Source of the DNA: Brachypodium distachyon
Taxonomy: Eukaryota; Streptophyta; Magnoliopsida; Poales; Poaceae
Direction of reading: 5' to 3'
DNA: 64,000 nucleotides
Assembly (NCBI RefSeq): GCF_000005505.3
Contig: NC_016131.3
Location: 57,459,355 to 57,523,354, forward strand
Positions 37,194-48,936 of this stretch are shown piece by piece; the stretch's first letter is position 1; each line of letters opens with the position of its first letter. The notes beneath the pieces were generated by a model that was given only the letters and a program-made list of their open reading frames with translations, had not been told where the DNA came from and ran no database searches. A program made the translations under genes and the position numbers.

Positions 37194-40100
37194 TGAACAA
37201 CTGCCCAATGCAGCTCGCCCTTCTTCTGGATGGTAAGCCGATGATGAACTCTCCTGCTTTCCATGCTTTTTGGCTGCTTGTGTTAAGTCCTTAGTTTAAG
37301 CCCAGGATGCTTGCCCATTTGCCAATTTGATATGATTATCTCTGTCCTTTTGGTGCTTCTCGAGGTGGCCTTGTGCCCCTAAATCCCGTAAAACACTCGG
37401 CCTGTTCTTGTGCAATTGACGAGTGTCAAAGCTTTAGGGGGAGGGAGCATTAAGCTCAACTTTTACAACAGGTGTCAATTCACCACTCACTGGAGTGGGA
37501 TCTGGTTTGGTGTTTTGTTCCCCCCAACAATTATGTCATAGGAGACAGGCCAATCGCACGGTTTCTGCTTACCCGGCACTGGATTTTTAATGCATTAAAT
37601 TGTAGTAAGCCCAGCCTACGTTGTTGTAGTATTGCATGAAAGGATCAGCTAGAGCATTGATCAAATGCATGAACAGGAAATGCAGATTGGATACAAAAAT
37701 TAGACCTACATAGGATTGTTATATATAGTCTAAAAGCATTTCTAGTAGATGTCGATGCAAGTAGAGAGGTCTCTCACTTTAGAATTCTTTATCTGTGCTT
37801 TTTCCTTACCCAGCAAACGCAGGAGTTCTTTCAGAAGCCAAATAACTCTTGGTCATGTCACGAATGATATGTTTTGTTAGCAATCTTTACGTCTTATAGC
37901 CAGAGAGTTAGGCACCCTAAAGTTAAACTGCTAGTCACATTAAGCTTTTATTTTTTGAGTGAGATGCGCTGGAACTTAACCTGAAGAGTAGGACTAGATA
38001 TCATTTTGTTCACAACTTGAAATGTATTCGGGCTACCAGAACCCGTTTAGAAGTACTATGGCATTTAAGTACCACAAGTGGAGCCATTCTTTTCTGTTGG
38101 CTCCTTTTTCGTATAGTAGCTTCATTTATTGTTCATAGCTCAGAAGCTGTTGGTTGACTATAGCAATAGTAATAGAGATGGGCCATGATGCTTAGACAAT
38201 TTATTTGTTGTTGAGTCATCGATGCTAGTGGTGGATGGACAAAGAGTGATAGCTATTTACGTAGAAAAGAGGAGCATAGAGTATGATGCAACCATATAAA
38301 GGAGAAAATATATACTAGAGTTAAACTATCATGCGCTATGCATTTCCAGATCTTTGGAAAACAAGATAGTTTTTCAGTCTTATTGCTACGTACTTATAGG
38401 AATTGGGGATTCATAGTAAGGCATACATACACCAAGCTCCAAAACATCTCTCTATATCCAAGTGCCAACAATATGGCGTAATCTTCTAGGACTGTTTTCA
38501 GGACACTAGCTACGAACTACTAATGAGTAGAACAGCTCATTAGTCCGATTGAGGAAATGAGGGCACTTGAAGGGCAAACAATGCGGCGTAATCTTGATAT
38601 AAGCATGTTGTAGCCTGATTGCCTTTGGAAAGTTTCTCCATGAACATCCAATTCACATTCTCGCATAACAGAACATTATCCAGACCATGCAGAGATCATC
38701 TTTAGTCCCATGATTTATGGGTTCTTGCCTCATGTTCACAGTGCCTTGTTTACATACTATTCTGTAATAAGTTCTCTCCTCAATATTAAGCTGTAGTTCT
38801 GCAACTTTTCAGGCTATTCCTTTGTGCTTAACTTTTTATAAAGATAAATGCATTATGGGGTATGGCCCAATTAGGGCCTAGCACTTTAGAAACCTCTTAA
38901 ATAAGCTAGCATAACTTAGTGGCTTATTCCAGTTATTCACAATTTAGTAGTCCTTTCTCATTTGATAGTATTTTTGTGCATGTTTAGTGTTACTCTCATT
39001 TTTAAGTCCGTGTTACTAATGGCAGCCTGGGTTGCACAGTTACACCTAACATTTTGAGGGTAAAGTTACATTTAGATATCTGTAGTTTTCTTTTGAGCAA
39101 GGACATACTTAGTTGTATGGAAAAAACGAGTTAACATAATTTTTTCTCAACAATCCATTTCTGTTCTTGATACCACGGAACCTAAACTGATAAATACAAG
39201 TTTTCTACAGCTTGCCTTTTTCTATTCTGCACCAACTACCATGTGTCACATGAGTGTGGTCTGCAGGTGCAAATTAATCATTCTATCATGAAAAGGCCGA
39301 GTTAGTCATTTTGTGTAGCAGACCCCTGATATCTTATGCTAGCTTGCCTTTGATGATGCTATCTAAATTCTAAAGGAAGCTAGACTCTTAGATCTTATTG
39401 AATTAAGTTTCCCCTTCCCTATTTCATGAAAGCTCTCCATCCACCTGGAAAAGTTGTGTGCATGAACAAAGCTGAGCACTTAAAACGATCTTACCCAAAG
39501 ACTTATTTATCCTGCCTTGAATTTAGGCTTATCAAGACAATAATGTCAATCAGCTAAAAGGTGGCTTATTTGCTGAGGCTTACTTAACTACAACTTAGGC
39601 CGCCTTTCCACATAAGATAAGCATAATGGGTGGCTTATGAGGTTGCAGTTTTTGGCTAGGGGTTTACAAAATTAACTTCTAGCACTTATGCCCAGGATCA
39701 GCCTAAATTAATTCAGCTCTTCGGCCATTTCACAAAGCTTGAGTGAGCTTGCCAATTGCCGTCATATCTACTCCGATCCATATTAATTGTCGAAATATTG
39801 CATGTATCTAGACACTTTTTAGGCATAGATACATCCATATTTGGTCAAATTTGAGACAATTAATATGGATCGGAGGGAGTATATGTTCTTGATAGTGGTC
39901 AGATGTTTCAAGCAAAGCTGATCTTAAATATCCTTTTAATCTGTGGTTTACCATGTTCCACTGGACTCCCAAAACCTTTTGTTTTTACAAAACCCTGCCC
40001 CCGGAACATATTTACAGAATAGTTTAATACACAGCTGTTTTGAAGCATATATTGGCAGTACATTTACCTGACAAGTGAAATGAAGCTAAAGTTTATTATC

Positions 40101-41270
40101 TGTTCTTTTAGAGTAATCCCAGGAGGATAAGTTAACTCATCAAATATAAATGTCTATCTAAGTGTTTATACTTCTATTGTGAATTTTGTGATTGACGTTA
40201 GGGGAATTGTTTGCATGCTCTCGTACTAAGATTGGTCAAATGTGTATTTGGCTAAAACATTTTGGCTCGCGTAATTTAGTTCTGGCAAAAAGTACAGTAG
40301 AAGTCAAGCAGGCTGAAGTATCGTAAACAATTTGAGTGACAGTTCTAAAAAAACACATTTCTTCAAAAAAAAACAGTACAACATACTTTTCCCTGCTATG
40401 ATGATAACAGGTGCACAGTCTTTGCCTTTTCATTGCATAATTTGAAAATATGTGCATCTTTTGAGGTTATACTGTGTGTGCAGCATTTGCACTGTAGATT
40501 TATAAGTATCTCCCTCCTTTATCTAATGGAAATCATCATTGACAGGTAGTGAAGATGACAAATCATCCCAACATATTCATGCGAGCTCCATCCATTGCTT
40601 TAAACTTCCATAAGTCACTGGGAATGATTCCTACTGGGATGATTCCGTGGGGCTCTCAGAAGCCGACCATCATGCGCACATCTGCCACGCTCATCGAAGA
40701 ACCTCGTCATCCTTTTGCCTCGGATGATCTTGTGCTTTGTTTTTTCTGCCTGTTGTTGTATTCATTTTGTTTGTGGAGGTGAGAACTCCGGGAGCAAGAC
40801 CTACCACAGTGCCCTTGTCATCAGTGTCCATTCCAAAACTTTGTCGACGGATGCATGCCCTGAACCGGCTCGTTTGACATCGTGGGATCAGTATCCCTGT
40901 CATTTTTTCTGGTTCTCTGTTGTGTGTTGTGTGAGAAAACTCATTGATCCAGTCTATCAGATGATCTATGTGCTGAATACAGTGCTCTAATGAGATGTAA
41001 ATCTAGTTTGTTTGCATTGGTTTGTTTTGTTCAATGATGTATGAAGCTAGTGATGTTTCGTTGACAGTGTTTGGCTGCCTGCTGCAGCAAGCGTCCAACT
41101 GTCCACCTGCTGAACTTGACCAACTCTGTTGGAGCAACGCTGTCTCGTCATTTCGCACCATAATTTCAGCCATGCAGCTTGTGAAAATGGAAAACAAAGT
41201 AGAGCCTGAGATATTATTTAGGGGCATTTCGGTCATGCTGTATGTTATGTAAACTGTGACTAGCAAAGAT
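37194..41270 (+). other. Probable TCP 3' UTR with a 3.3-kb intron
   Basis: After the stop a good donor (tggatg/gtaagc) lies at 37233. A candidate acceptor (cattgacag/gtagtgaag) lies at 40545, followed by about 700 bases with exon-like composition. Introns in the 3' UTR are known for CIN-TCP genes, but here the structure is only inferred from splice-like signals. The putative intron carries the Stowaway at 39771-39879 and no other gene. The alternative is ordinary intergenic DNA. Confidence 0.4.
39771..39879. mobile_element. Stowaway MITE
   Basis: It starts ctccgatccatattaattgt and ends tatggatcggagggag, with TA on both sides. It is closely related to the copy at 27399-27511. Confidence 0.88.
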
Positions 41271-41855
41271 GTGTCCTGACTACTGAGAAAAGCAAGTCTG
41301 AATCTTGTATCCCTTTTAGCTGTTGTTTGCTCTGTTGCAGACTGATGATAAAAGCAGGTATCCATTTCAACTCAACCTGCATCTTTTAGCCTGCCTGCAG
41401 GAAAACCTGCCTAATTTTGCGTGCCTTGCTGACCTGCTTGCAGGTGGGGACACCACACCCAACTGAGGCTGCAAAGATGGTCAAACATGGAAGATTTTAA
41501 CCATAGCAGGCTGCACCTGCAGGCTGCAGTGTTTGGCCATACATTGGACAGGACAAGGTTTAAGGCAACTTATTTGGGGAAGAAAAGCTAGGAATAGCCA
41601 GAAAAATAGAGAAAATCTGAAAATCAGGTAAAATCCTTTCAAATAAAATATAACAATGGAGTGACTGATTTTTCTACATTTTCGAGCCAGGAAGAAACAA
41701 TGGAATGGCCGTCAAACAATTCACCAGGCATCATCATGCAAAGTTTCAAAAACTGATGGTACAAGGAGAGAACTACAAGCCACAATAAAAAAAAAATCAT
41801 CAGCCAATGTAGATGAGCAAAACACCGCAAAACGTCCATCTTCTGTTGCTAATAA

Positions 41856-44800
41856 GAAGTGTTGCTGCTCCATCAGCAGAAGCACGAATTACAGGTCTGC
41901 AAGGGTGACAAAAACTTATGTTTTCCGTTCCTTCGGAGACAAAGTACGCATCGGAAGATCCACCAGTGGCTTTGCATGCAGTTCATCTTCCCTGAATCAG
42001 AATTCACAATCATGGCGGAGGGCAGAGTTAAGCACATAACCTTCTTGACCTAAGAGGCCAGGCCAGAAATCTGCCAGAGAAAAATAATAATCAAGAACTC
42101 TCCAGCTTGGGGAACAAAATATCCACAGATTTATAAAGGATACTGCGTGATGGCCATGAAAGTTGAAATTTACTCAGCACATGAGAACCACATAGTTCAA
42201 GAGGTGAATGATATACTAGTGCAATGAAATGTAAACTACTGGTATACATTGACTAAGTAGGCTTTTTTTGTGAAACCGAGAAATCATTAACAAATACTAG
42301 ATACTATATGCAAAGTTCACTGCGACAAAGCATCGGACATGGATATAAAGATATGGAACATAACAAAGTAAAAATAGATGCAATTTCCTTTACTACATTC
42401 CGAGAAGCCCAGTGACAGGAAGGTAATGAACAATCCATATTCAGAGGTGGCAGAGGGCTGCCCTTTAAACACTTACAGTACAGTCACACACAAAAAAGGG
42501 TACTTCCTGCTGAACATGGACAAGAACAATTCATGAATTTCTCTAAGGGTCCAACACAATTATTTTAATACTAACATGCAAGAAGACAGCTATTTTAATG
42601 TTATAAACTTATTTGTAAAAGCAAGCACTGCACAGTACTTAGAACTAACCTATGAGACATTCATTCTAGGTGCCTATTCATTACATCCATGCTAGGAACA
42701 AGTAGCAGGACTCCCAAGAAAATAAAGTTCCAATTATTTCCTCTTTCTTTTAGAGAGGAAGGTCACTAATTTGCAATAGAGAAACTGAAATTCTTATGAA
42801 CAGATTGTCAACCAAGGATAAAATTATGAGCAAGCTACCTAATTGCAGACTTGGTTAGTGACGGTCACCATGGAAAAGAGCAGATACCTAAGACTAAGAG
42901 CACAGGAGTCTGAACTTCACACCAAAATGCCTATTCATATATAACGTAATAATAACACAGAAACATGCTAGTTTGATCTAAATAAAGATGAGCCGTGAAT
43001 TGCAACAAGCTAAAAGGAACTAGGATTGAACATGGCAAATCTGGCTCCATGGCTGAATCCACAATCTTCTATGTCTAAGTAGAATAAGCAACCCACTAAT
43101 TGATTTCTCTAAACATGCAAGCACGCCACATCATCACATAATTAATTTGTTCACACCTATTTAGTGAAAAACTCATGCTTTTACACATGCATGCATGTTA
43201 CTTCCATCGAGCTATTCCCACTAAGTGAAAAATATACAATTTTATTATATGTTTTCAAATTTGAATACTTTTTATGTTAATTAAAAATTTCCGCAACAAA
43301 GTGCGGGGCATCATCATCTAGTTAAGAAAAACACAGCTCCACAAAATTGGCCTAGCTCCTGGTCTGCTCCGATTTTTTGGATTTGCGGATCTGATCTGTT
43401 CTGGACAGTTTCGTGTCCGGATTTCGGAGCAGGAGCGGTGCAGACCGGACCCCAAATATACATAGAGAAAAGCAGCACAAGATTGTGCAAACAACAACCA
43501 CATACTTGCAGGACTTCAGATGCAATAAGCAATGCTAGCACTAGCAACAGTGTTATTTTAATACCTGTGCGACATGAAATTGATGTCATTAGATTTGTGT
43601 TAAAGAATATCTATGATCGTGATTTAGTATCATATAAAACACAACTGAGCATTTGTCAGTCAAAGCATTGTCTTAACAAATTAAAGTACACCGTATATAA
43701 AAACACACGAGCATGTTAATTCGAGCTATATCGGGTCAGAATTGAGTGGGCTAGCCTTGATTCAAACTCGGCCCTTTTGCAACCTAGCTACACATGTGCT
43801 ACCTGTGAGGACGTGGACGAGGAGATGATGTGCCCAGTGGACTCAAGGCTTTCCTTGAATGGTGCCGCGACTCTCCGGGTCATGGTGCAGTGGGTGATTA
43901 TGCCGCCGACGGCCAGGAGGTCCTCAACATCTCCGGTCGCAGGTCTGTACACAAATAGCTGGTGTGCCATCGAAGTTTCTCTTGGCATATCATGAGGATC
44001 CGGTCTGAGCAGGATGCGGCTGCCATCTTCAACAATGTCAATCGGGATGACCCCCCAGGAGCATCTCAGTCGCATGTCTGCCAGTGATGCTGTGTCCAGG
44101 TCGATCCGGCAATGGAGATCCCAAGCGGCAGCCCGGTGGTCACGCAGCACCCAGATGTCGTACACGCGCTTGTAGCTGTCGCTATTGTTGAAGAGACAGA
44201 GTTGTCCAGCGAACTCTGTTACCCGACAGGGGTACATCGGCATGGGCGGTGGCGGCAAGATCGAGAAGGATATGATAACCCTTTGGCAGTTGAACTTCCT
44301 ATCCGGCGCAGCGACCCAGTACAGGTAGCCCTGTGCAAAGACGCTCTGGTCGGTGCAGAAATTTGTTGCAAAGCCCGGTGGCCGCCAGTGTCCGGTGGAA
44401 TTGAGTACAAAGACCTCGCACGCCGGAGGGAGTAAAGGGTCCACCTTGTGCTTCTGGATGCTTGTGTCGTAGCCGATCCCCAAGCTATCATGGTGAACGA
44501 CTCCTTGCCCTTGGGGAGAGCGGTTATCTGGCCGGTGGACGGGTTGCAGACGTAGTGGCCGTCGACCATGGAGGAGTCGAAGCTCGTGGGAGCGCCTGCC
44601 TCCAGGACGACGAGGCCGCGGCAGTGGCGGGTGACGGCGGCGACTTGGCGGAGGCGGACGAGGGGGCGGCTGGGCGACCAGGCGTATACCGTGGTGTCGT
44701 CTGAGAAGTATTCCGGGAGGAAGAAGAGCCTGGGGGAGCCTCGGCGGAGGTGGCGGTCGACGAATCGGCGGGAGGAGAGCTTGGCGGCCCAGGCGCGGGA

Positions 44801-44881
44801 GAGGCAGCGGCACCGCTGCACCGACTTGGCTGGCATCCGCGCGAAGATGTCCTCGAGCATGTCGTCGGGGAGGGAGGGTTT
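41856..44881 (-). repeat. Left arm of the inverted F-box duplication
   Basis: Read in reverse complement, this aligns colinearly with 49830-51995. Anchors on the plus strand include gttgctgctccatcagcaga (41858), catgcagttcatcttccctg (41976) and attcattacatccatgctag (42676). Near 43658-43700 lie cattgtcttaaca and aattaaagtacaccgtatat. The F-box coding region forms the inner end. It has about 880 bases (about 42775-43655) that are absent from the right arm. Those end partly in a Helitron-like terminus at 43321 (a ccgca..tgcgg hairpin, then ggcatcatcatctag and T). Confidence 0.88.
43788..44881 (-). pseudogene. F-box protein gene, 5'-truncated and frameshifted
   Basis: The minus strand begins abruptly within the F-box (SLPDDMLEDIFARMPAKSVQ, then RCRCLSRAWAAKLSSRRFVD) because a T run at 44879-44890 replaces the start seen in the other copy. 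The frame then runs through GLVVLEAGAP, DGHYVCNPSTGQITALPKGK and shifts near 44480-44500. A deletion relative to the other copy moves the reading into the frame that encodes LGIGYDTSIQKHKV, the F-box-associated region (YDIWVLRDHRAAAWDLHCRI), and QLFVYRPATGDVEDLL, with a stop at 43788. Intact relatives would be about 400-aa SCF ubiquitin-ligase substrate adaptors with an F-box and an FBA-like domain. With the start lost and the frame shifted it is most likely non-functional, although the downstream frame is open for 370 codons. Confidence 0.8.
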
Positions 44882-45413
44882 TTTTTTTTTGAAACATCAA
44901 CGGCCGAAGTCCGGGCTCCTATGTGTAAGTTGTTAAGGAGATTACCGGGCCATTTTCATCAGATTCCCAATTATTTGTCTGTAAGATTCGGTTGATGAAA
45001 ACAGATTACAGTTTAACCGATGCAAAAATTGAAGCAAAAACGGACCTGGACCTCGAATAACATAGACCAGTTCAGAAGAAGAAAAAAAAACGACTCTTGC
45101 CCCTTGGCCCTGGACTTACATGGACCGGTTCAAACTAAAGCAAACGGACCTCTGATTTTGGTCCCCTGGTAGAGAACGGTGTGAGCCTTGGGCCAAAAGG
45201 AGAATGGAATAATGCAGTTTTGAACCAGTTTAGCTCGGAACAGACAGAGAAGATGAATGGAATCTTACCGAAACACCGTACTAGTCGAAATTTGGCCCAC
45301 AGACAACATGAAGCCCACCACCGTAACAGAATGGGATGGAGGCCCAAGCCAAGCCTCCTAGCTAGGTTGCAACCTCAAATTGCTGTCGGGGCACGAGAGG
45401 AACAAGCAGCGGC

Positions 45414-45484
45414 CAGGGGCGGAGGCAGGAAATATTTGTGAGGGGGGTCAGAGCAGAATAGACAGTTATAGGAAGGGGCCACTG
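45414..45484. mobile_element. 71-bp hAT MITE with perfect 8-bp target duplication
   Basis: The element starts caggggcggaggcagg and ends gaaggggccactg, whose inverse begins cagtggcccc. It is flanked by gcagcggc at 45406-45413 and 45485-45492. The terminal caggggcgg motif and the 8-bp duplication are typical of hAT MITEs. Confidence 0.82.
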
Positions 45485-45618
45485 GCAGCGGCCGCAGAGC
45501 ACGGCAGCAGGCTACTACATCTTTGATCCTTCAAGGTATATATGCATAGGATTCCATTCAATCTGCATCGCGGCGGCTGGTTCGATCTACACTCAAGAAT
45601 TCTTGTTATTCTGTCGAG

Positions 45619-45804
45619 ATGGCGAGACCGGCGGTAGTACTCGCCGCCGTTGTGGCGCTGGCCAACATCCTGCTGCTGGCGACGGTGCGGGCGAAGATCA
45701 AGGGGATCTCCTACACCCACGAGGACCACGCGTTGGAGGATTCCATGTGGGCGTTGTACGAGCGCTGGGTCGCGTACCACAAAGAGGGTCAAAGGATACA
45801 CTGA
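45619..45804 (+). pseudogene. N-terminal fragment of a papain-like cysteine protease
   Basis: The 61-codon frame has a hydrophobic signal peptide (VVLAAVVALANILLLATVRA) followed by the start of an inhibitor I29 prodomain (LEDSMWALYERWVAYHK). This is the N-terminal pattern of plant KDEL-tailed and EP-B-type cysteine proteases. The reading frame stops 61 codons in. The rest of the prodomain and the whole catalytic domain are absent from the following sequence, where a hAT MITE sits at 45823. It is a truncated copy between two hAT insertions and possibly reached the locus as a captured fragment. It could be expressed as a short secreted peptide, but nothing in the sequence supports that. Confidence 0.7.
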
Positions 45805-45822
45805 GGACCAAGGTAGTGGACT

Positions 45823-45987
45823 TAGGGGTGCAACATGGTGACTCTCGATCAGGGTACCCTTTGACCGTTTTTAGTTCAAACAAATGAATTAGTTTTTCAA
45901 AAGTTGTGTCATTTTAAAATTTTAGTTCATTTGGTTGAACTACGGAAGGTCAAAGGGTACCCTAAGGGTCACAATTTTGCAGCTCTA
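45823..45987. mobile_element. 165-bp hAT MITE with perfect 8-bp target duplication
   Basis: The termini are taggggtgcaaca at the left and the inverse of tagagctgcaaaa at the right. The terminal inverted repeats continue inward through gggtaccctttgacc and gttcaa. Agtggact flanks both sides (45815-45822 and 45988-45995). TAGGGGTG termini with 8-bp duplication are typical of hAT. Confidence 0.85.
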
Positions 45988-46957
45988 AGTGGACTCACCA
46001 AAAGGTGTCTTTTCAGTAGGTGATGATGATTGTCGCCATAGAATTTTCTGCTGTGTTGAGTATTCTCCATCCATTTTCTCTATGAAATGGAACTATTGGC
46101 GGTTCTCATGCCATCGCATTTAAAAAAAGTATTTTCAGGCCACTGCTACTTGAGAGTTTGCAACGGGGTGGAGACGAAAGAGGCGGCAGAATAGCAGCGA
46201 ACCCAAACAAATCCACATCCCTACCAATTACCAAACCCCATAAGGTTTCAAGCCAAATCCCCTCCCGCCCACTCACTCAGTCTCTCTCACTTTCCAAGCT
46301 GATCGAGCTCTTCTTTTTGTTTCTTCAAGGGATCAGCTTCTTACTCCTCATTCCTATCTCTTTCGCACATTTAACTACACAATGCCGCTCAAGCTAGGAT
46401 GATCTTTGAAGATCCTTGGACCCCCTCGAACCCAAATCGGCTCTAAATGAAACGGCCCAATAATACTTATTACAGTTTATAGTATACAGTAAACGAGTGA
46501 AACTAGGGATGAGCATCTGCCAAGATCTATATTCAATGACACGGATGTCCTGCAAATATACTACTTCTCCAAGTCTAAATGCTTTTCAAGATGCTCCAAG
46601 TCTAATGCTTTCGTAGATCTATATTATATTGTGTCTTCCTCCAATGGATTTGACATGAATTCAAATTTTATGATACCGTGCAAGTATCGTTTTCCTCCAA
46701 TAATTGTTTTGGCTAGAACAATATAAATTGCCATGACATAGAAACACTAAAACAGTTATGACAATCTTTTTTTTTTGCCTTTCGATATCCACTGCATGGG
46801 GACCCAATATATAACCGAGAAACAGAGCTGAACGCATGATGCTTTGGTTCGAAATTCATACACCCAGCCAGCACCGAGGACTTTATGTGTCTATGGGCAT
46901 GATACCTATGGAGTATAAGCAAATATCGGATAAGTGAGTATTCCTTGCTGTCGTGCT

Positions 46958-47344
46958 CAGTGGCGGAGCTAGGGGGCCCGCAGGGCCCTGCCCCCCCTCC
47001 CCCTTAAGATTTGAAAATTCTTCCTAGGTCCCTGCATTTTTACACAATAAGCTATGCATTCTTCTATTCAGGCTCTCTCTAATCAGGGGCGTAGCTAGGT
47101 AGCCTCTCCCTGGTGCACATGCATCAGGTTGCAAAAAAAAATTAATAGCAATTGTGTCAAAAATTTACTATGTGCACCAGGTTTACTGAACTAAAGTGCA
47201 CCATGGTAACATAAATTAACACAATAAGCATCCTCTTGGTGTATTTGTGCACCGGGTCAATTTTTCCTCTAACTCCGCCCCTGTCTCTAATGGTTGTATT
47301 TTCTTCTCCGGACCTCTTTGTATTTATTTTCCGCTCTGCCCCTG
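46958..47344. mobile_element. hAT MITE, outer element of a nested pair
   Basis: It begins cagtggcggagctaggggg and ends ttccgctctgcccctg. It is flanked by gtcgtgct (46950-46957) and atcgtgct (47345-47352), 7 of 8 matching. A second hAT MITE is inserted inside it at 47084. Confidence 0.8.
47084..47283. mobile_element. hAT MITE, inner element of a nested pair
   Basis: The element of 200 bp begins caggggcgtagctaggta and ends cctctaactccgcccctg. It has a perfect 8-bp target duplication tctctaat at 47076-47083 and 47284-47291. It lies wholly within the hAT MITE at 46958-47344 and so is younger. Confidence 0.9.
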
Positions 47345-47790
47345 ATCGTGCTCGGTGTCATAGCCTATATTTATGTCACCCCATGAATTCTTTACAATCC
47401 AATAGTCTTTGCGGTCGTAGCCCACTAACAAGGTAAGACGTGTAATCAGCCGCCAATGGTATACCGCCTACTGCTTTGATGGTGTCAAGTGCATCCGGAA
47501 CACTTCCGCTGCTGCGTCTGCTCCGTTTGGTGATGGTTTTGTGATGGTGTAGTCGAGCAAGAATTGTTCTGACAGCATGAAAGAGCTCTTGTTTCCTCAA
47601 CCAAACATGTACAAACAATCTATGCATCTATTATAATATTACTATAAGGAAGGAGTATTATATTAAAGTAGCAGATTGGATATGGTTGAAATTCAGAACA
47701 AAAATAAAACAACCCCATGACTTCACCGCAGTCACAACATTTATTTTTCTCTATTCGATGCTGGATGGCAGATCGTTGGCAGGCTCCGCG

Positions 47791-47870
47791 TGACGGCGAC
47801 CTGCAACTCGTTCTCTTCCGGTTTTGGGCATGACGGCGACCTGCAACTCGTTTTCTTCCGCTTTTGGGCA
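47791..47870. repeat. Two-copy tandem repeat, 40-bp unit
   Basis: The unit starting tgacggcgacctgcaactcg and ending gttttgggca occurs at 47791-47830 and again at 47831-47870 with only two or three substitutions. Confidence 0.9.
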
Positions 47871-47943
47871 TTAGATTCATGTTATCCAAAACATGACCAC
47901 TGGCGGAGGCACGGGGACCCGCAGAGCCTTGCTAAAAGTTGTA

Positions 47944-48034
47944 CTCCTTCCGATACATAATAAGTCTCAAATTTACTAAAGCTTTGTATTAAGTTAGTAG
48001 AACATTTAAGACATTTATTATGGATGGGAGGGAG
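47944..48034. mobile_element. Stowaway MITE
   Basis: It starts ctccttccgatacataata and ends ttattatggatgggagggag, with TA on both sides. It is inserted in what looks like a broken hAT MITE. Confidence 0.82.
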
Positions 48035-48936
48035 TATATTTTTGCGCTTTGCCCCACTAATAATTTTATTATCTTCTCTAGAGATGAGAAAACGGCTACA
48101 AAATGGCAATTGCGATCCGTCGACTATGTGATTCGCGTACCGTGATCGATCGAAGACGATGCACCGTGGTTGGCATTACTGGAAGGAACTGTGCTAAAAC
48201 AATGGCATTTTTTTGACCTTGGGTCGTTCTTGTCGCTGGGAAACTTCTTGTGAAGCAGAAAAACGAGCCTTTTCTGTGGCCTGATAAGCAGGTCGTCAAA
48301 TGGGGTTCCAAAATATGCACTTAGGTCAGAATGGTATATTGCATATAGTAAAAAATTTGGGACCGCACGAGTTGCACTCCCGTTGGCCCGACCATGAGGT
48401 CGGCTGCCTCAAGACACGAGGACGTTCACTACCGGCCTCTTGCCCGCTTCTCGTGGCTTGTAGCCGTGGATCTGCCTGGCCTTCCTCTTGAATGTGGAGA
48501 AGGCCAAACCTCTCGGTACCTCTCACCTATCTACACCCACCGTGTTGTCCACACACGTGTCCACTTCTACTTTAAAAAACAATGACTAATAAGAAATAAT
48601 AATGATTAATAAGAAAGAGTGAGAGGGGGAGGAGCAAACGTGTGGCTAGAAAGGTGCGCATAGATAGGAGTGGGGGTACCGGCGTACCGCGTCGGCTTTA
48701 GTGGAGAAGCGGCCGTAGAGATCCCAAAAGGCATGTTCAGACGTCAGGTCCTCGGTGCACGGCGACTGCTCCCGCTCACCCTACGCGCGAGCGGAGCAAG
48801 GCAGCAGATTTTTTATGTAAGCGTACTGTCACGCTTCATGCGGTTCGACCATCTGCTATGCATCCACGCCGTGCCTTCTTCCACTTCCTCCGCATCAACT
48901 TATCTTTTTTTTAGGGAACCACATCAACTTAGCTTT

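Noticed and set aside
36194..37294. 366-codon alternative frame over the TCP gene
   Set aside because: It is Arg/Ala/Pro-rich shadow sequence without a domain; the TCP domain and miR319 peptide are in the other frame.
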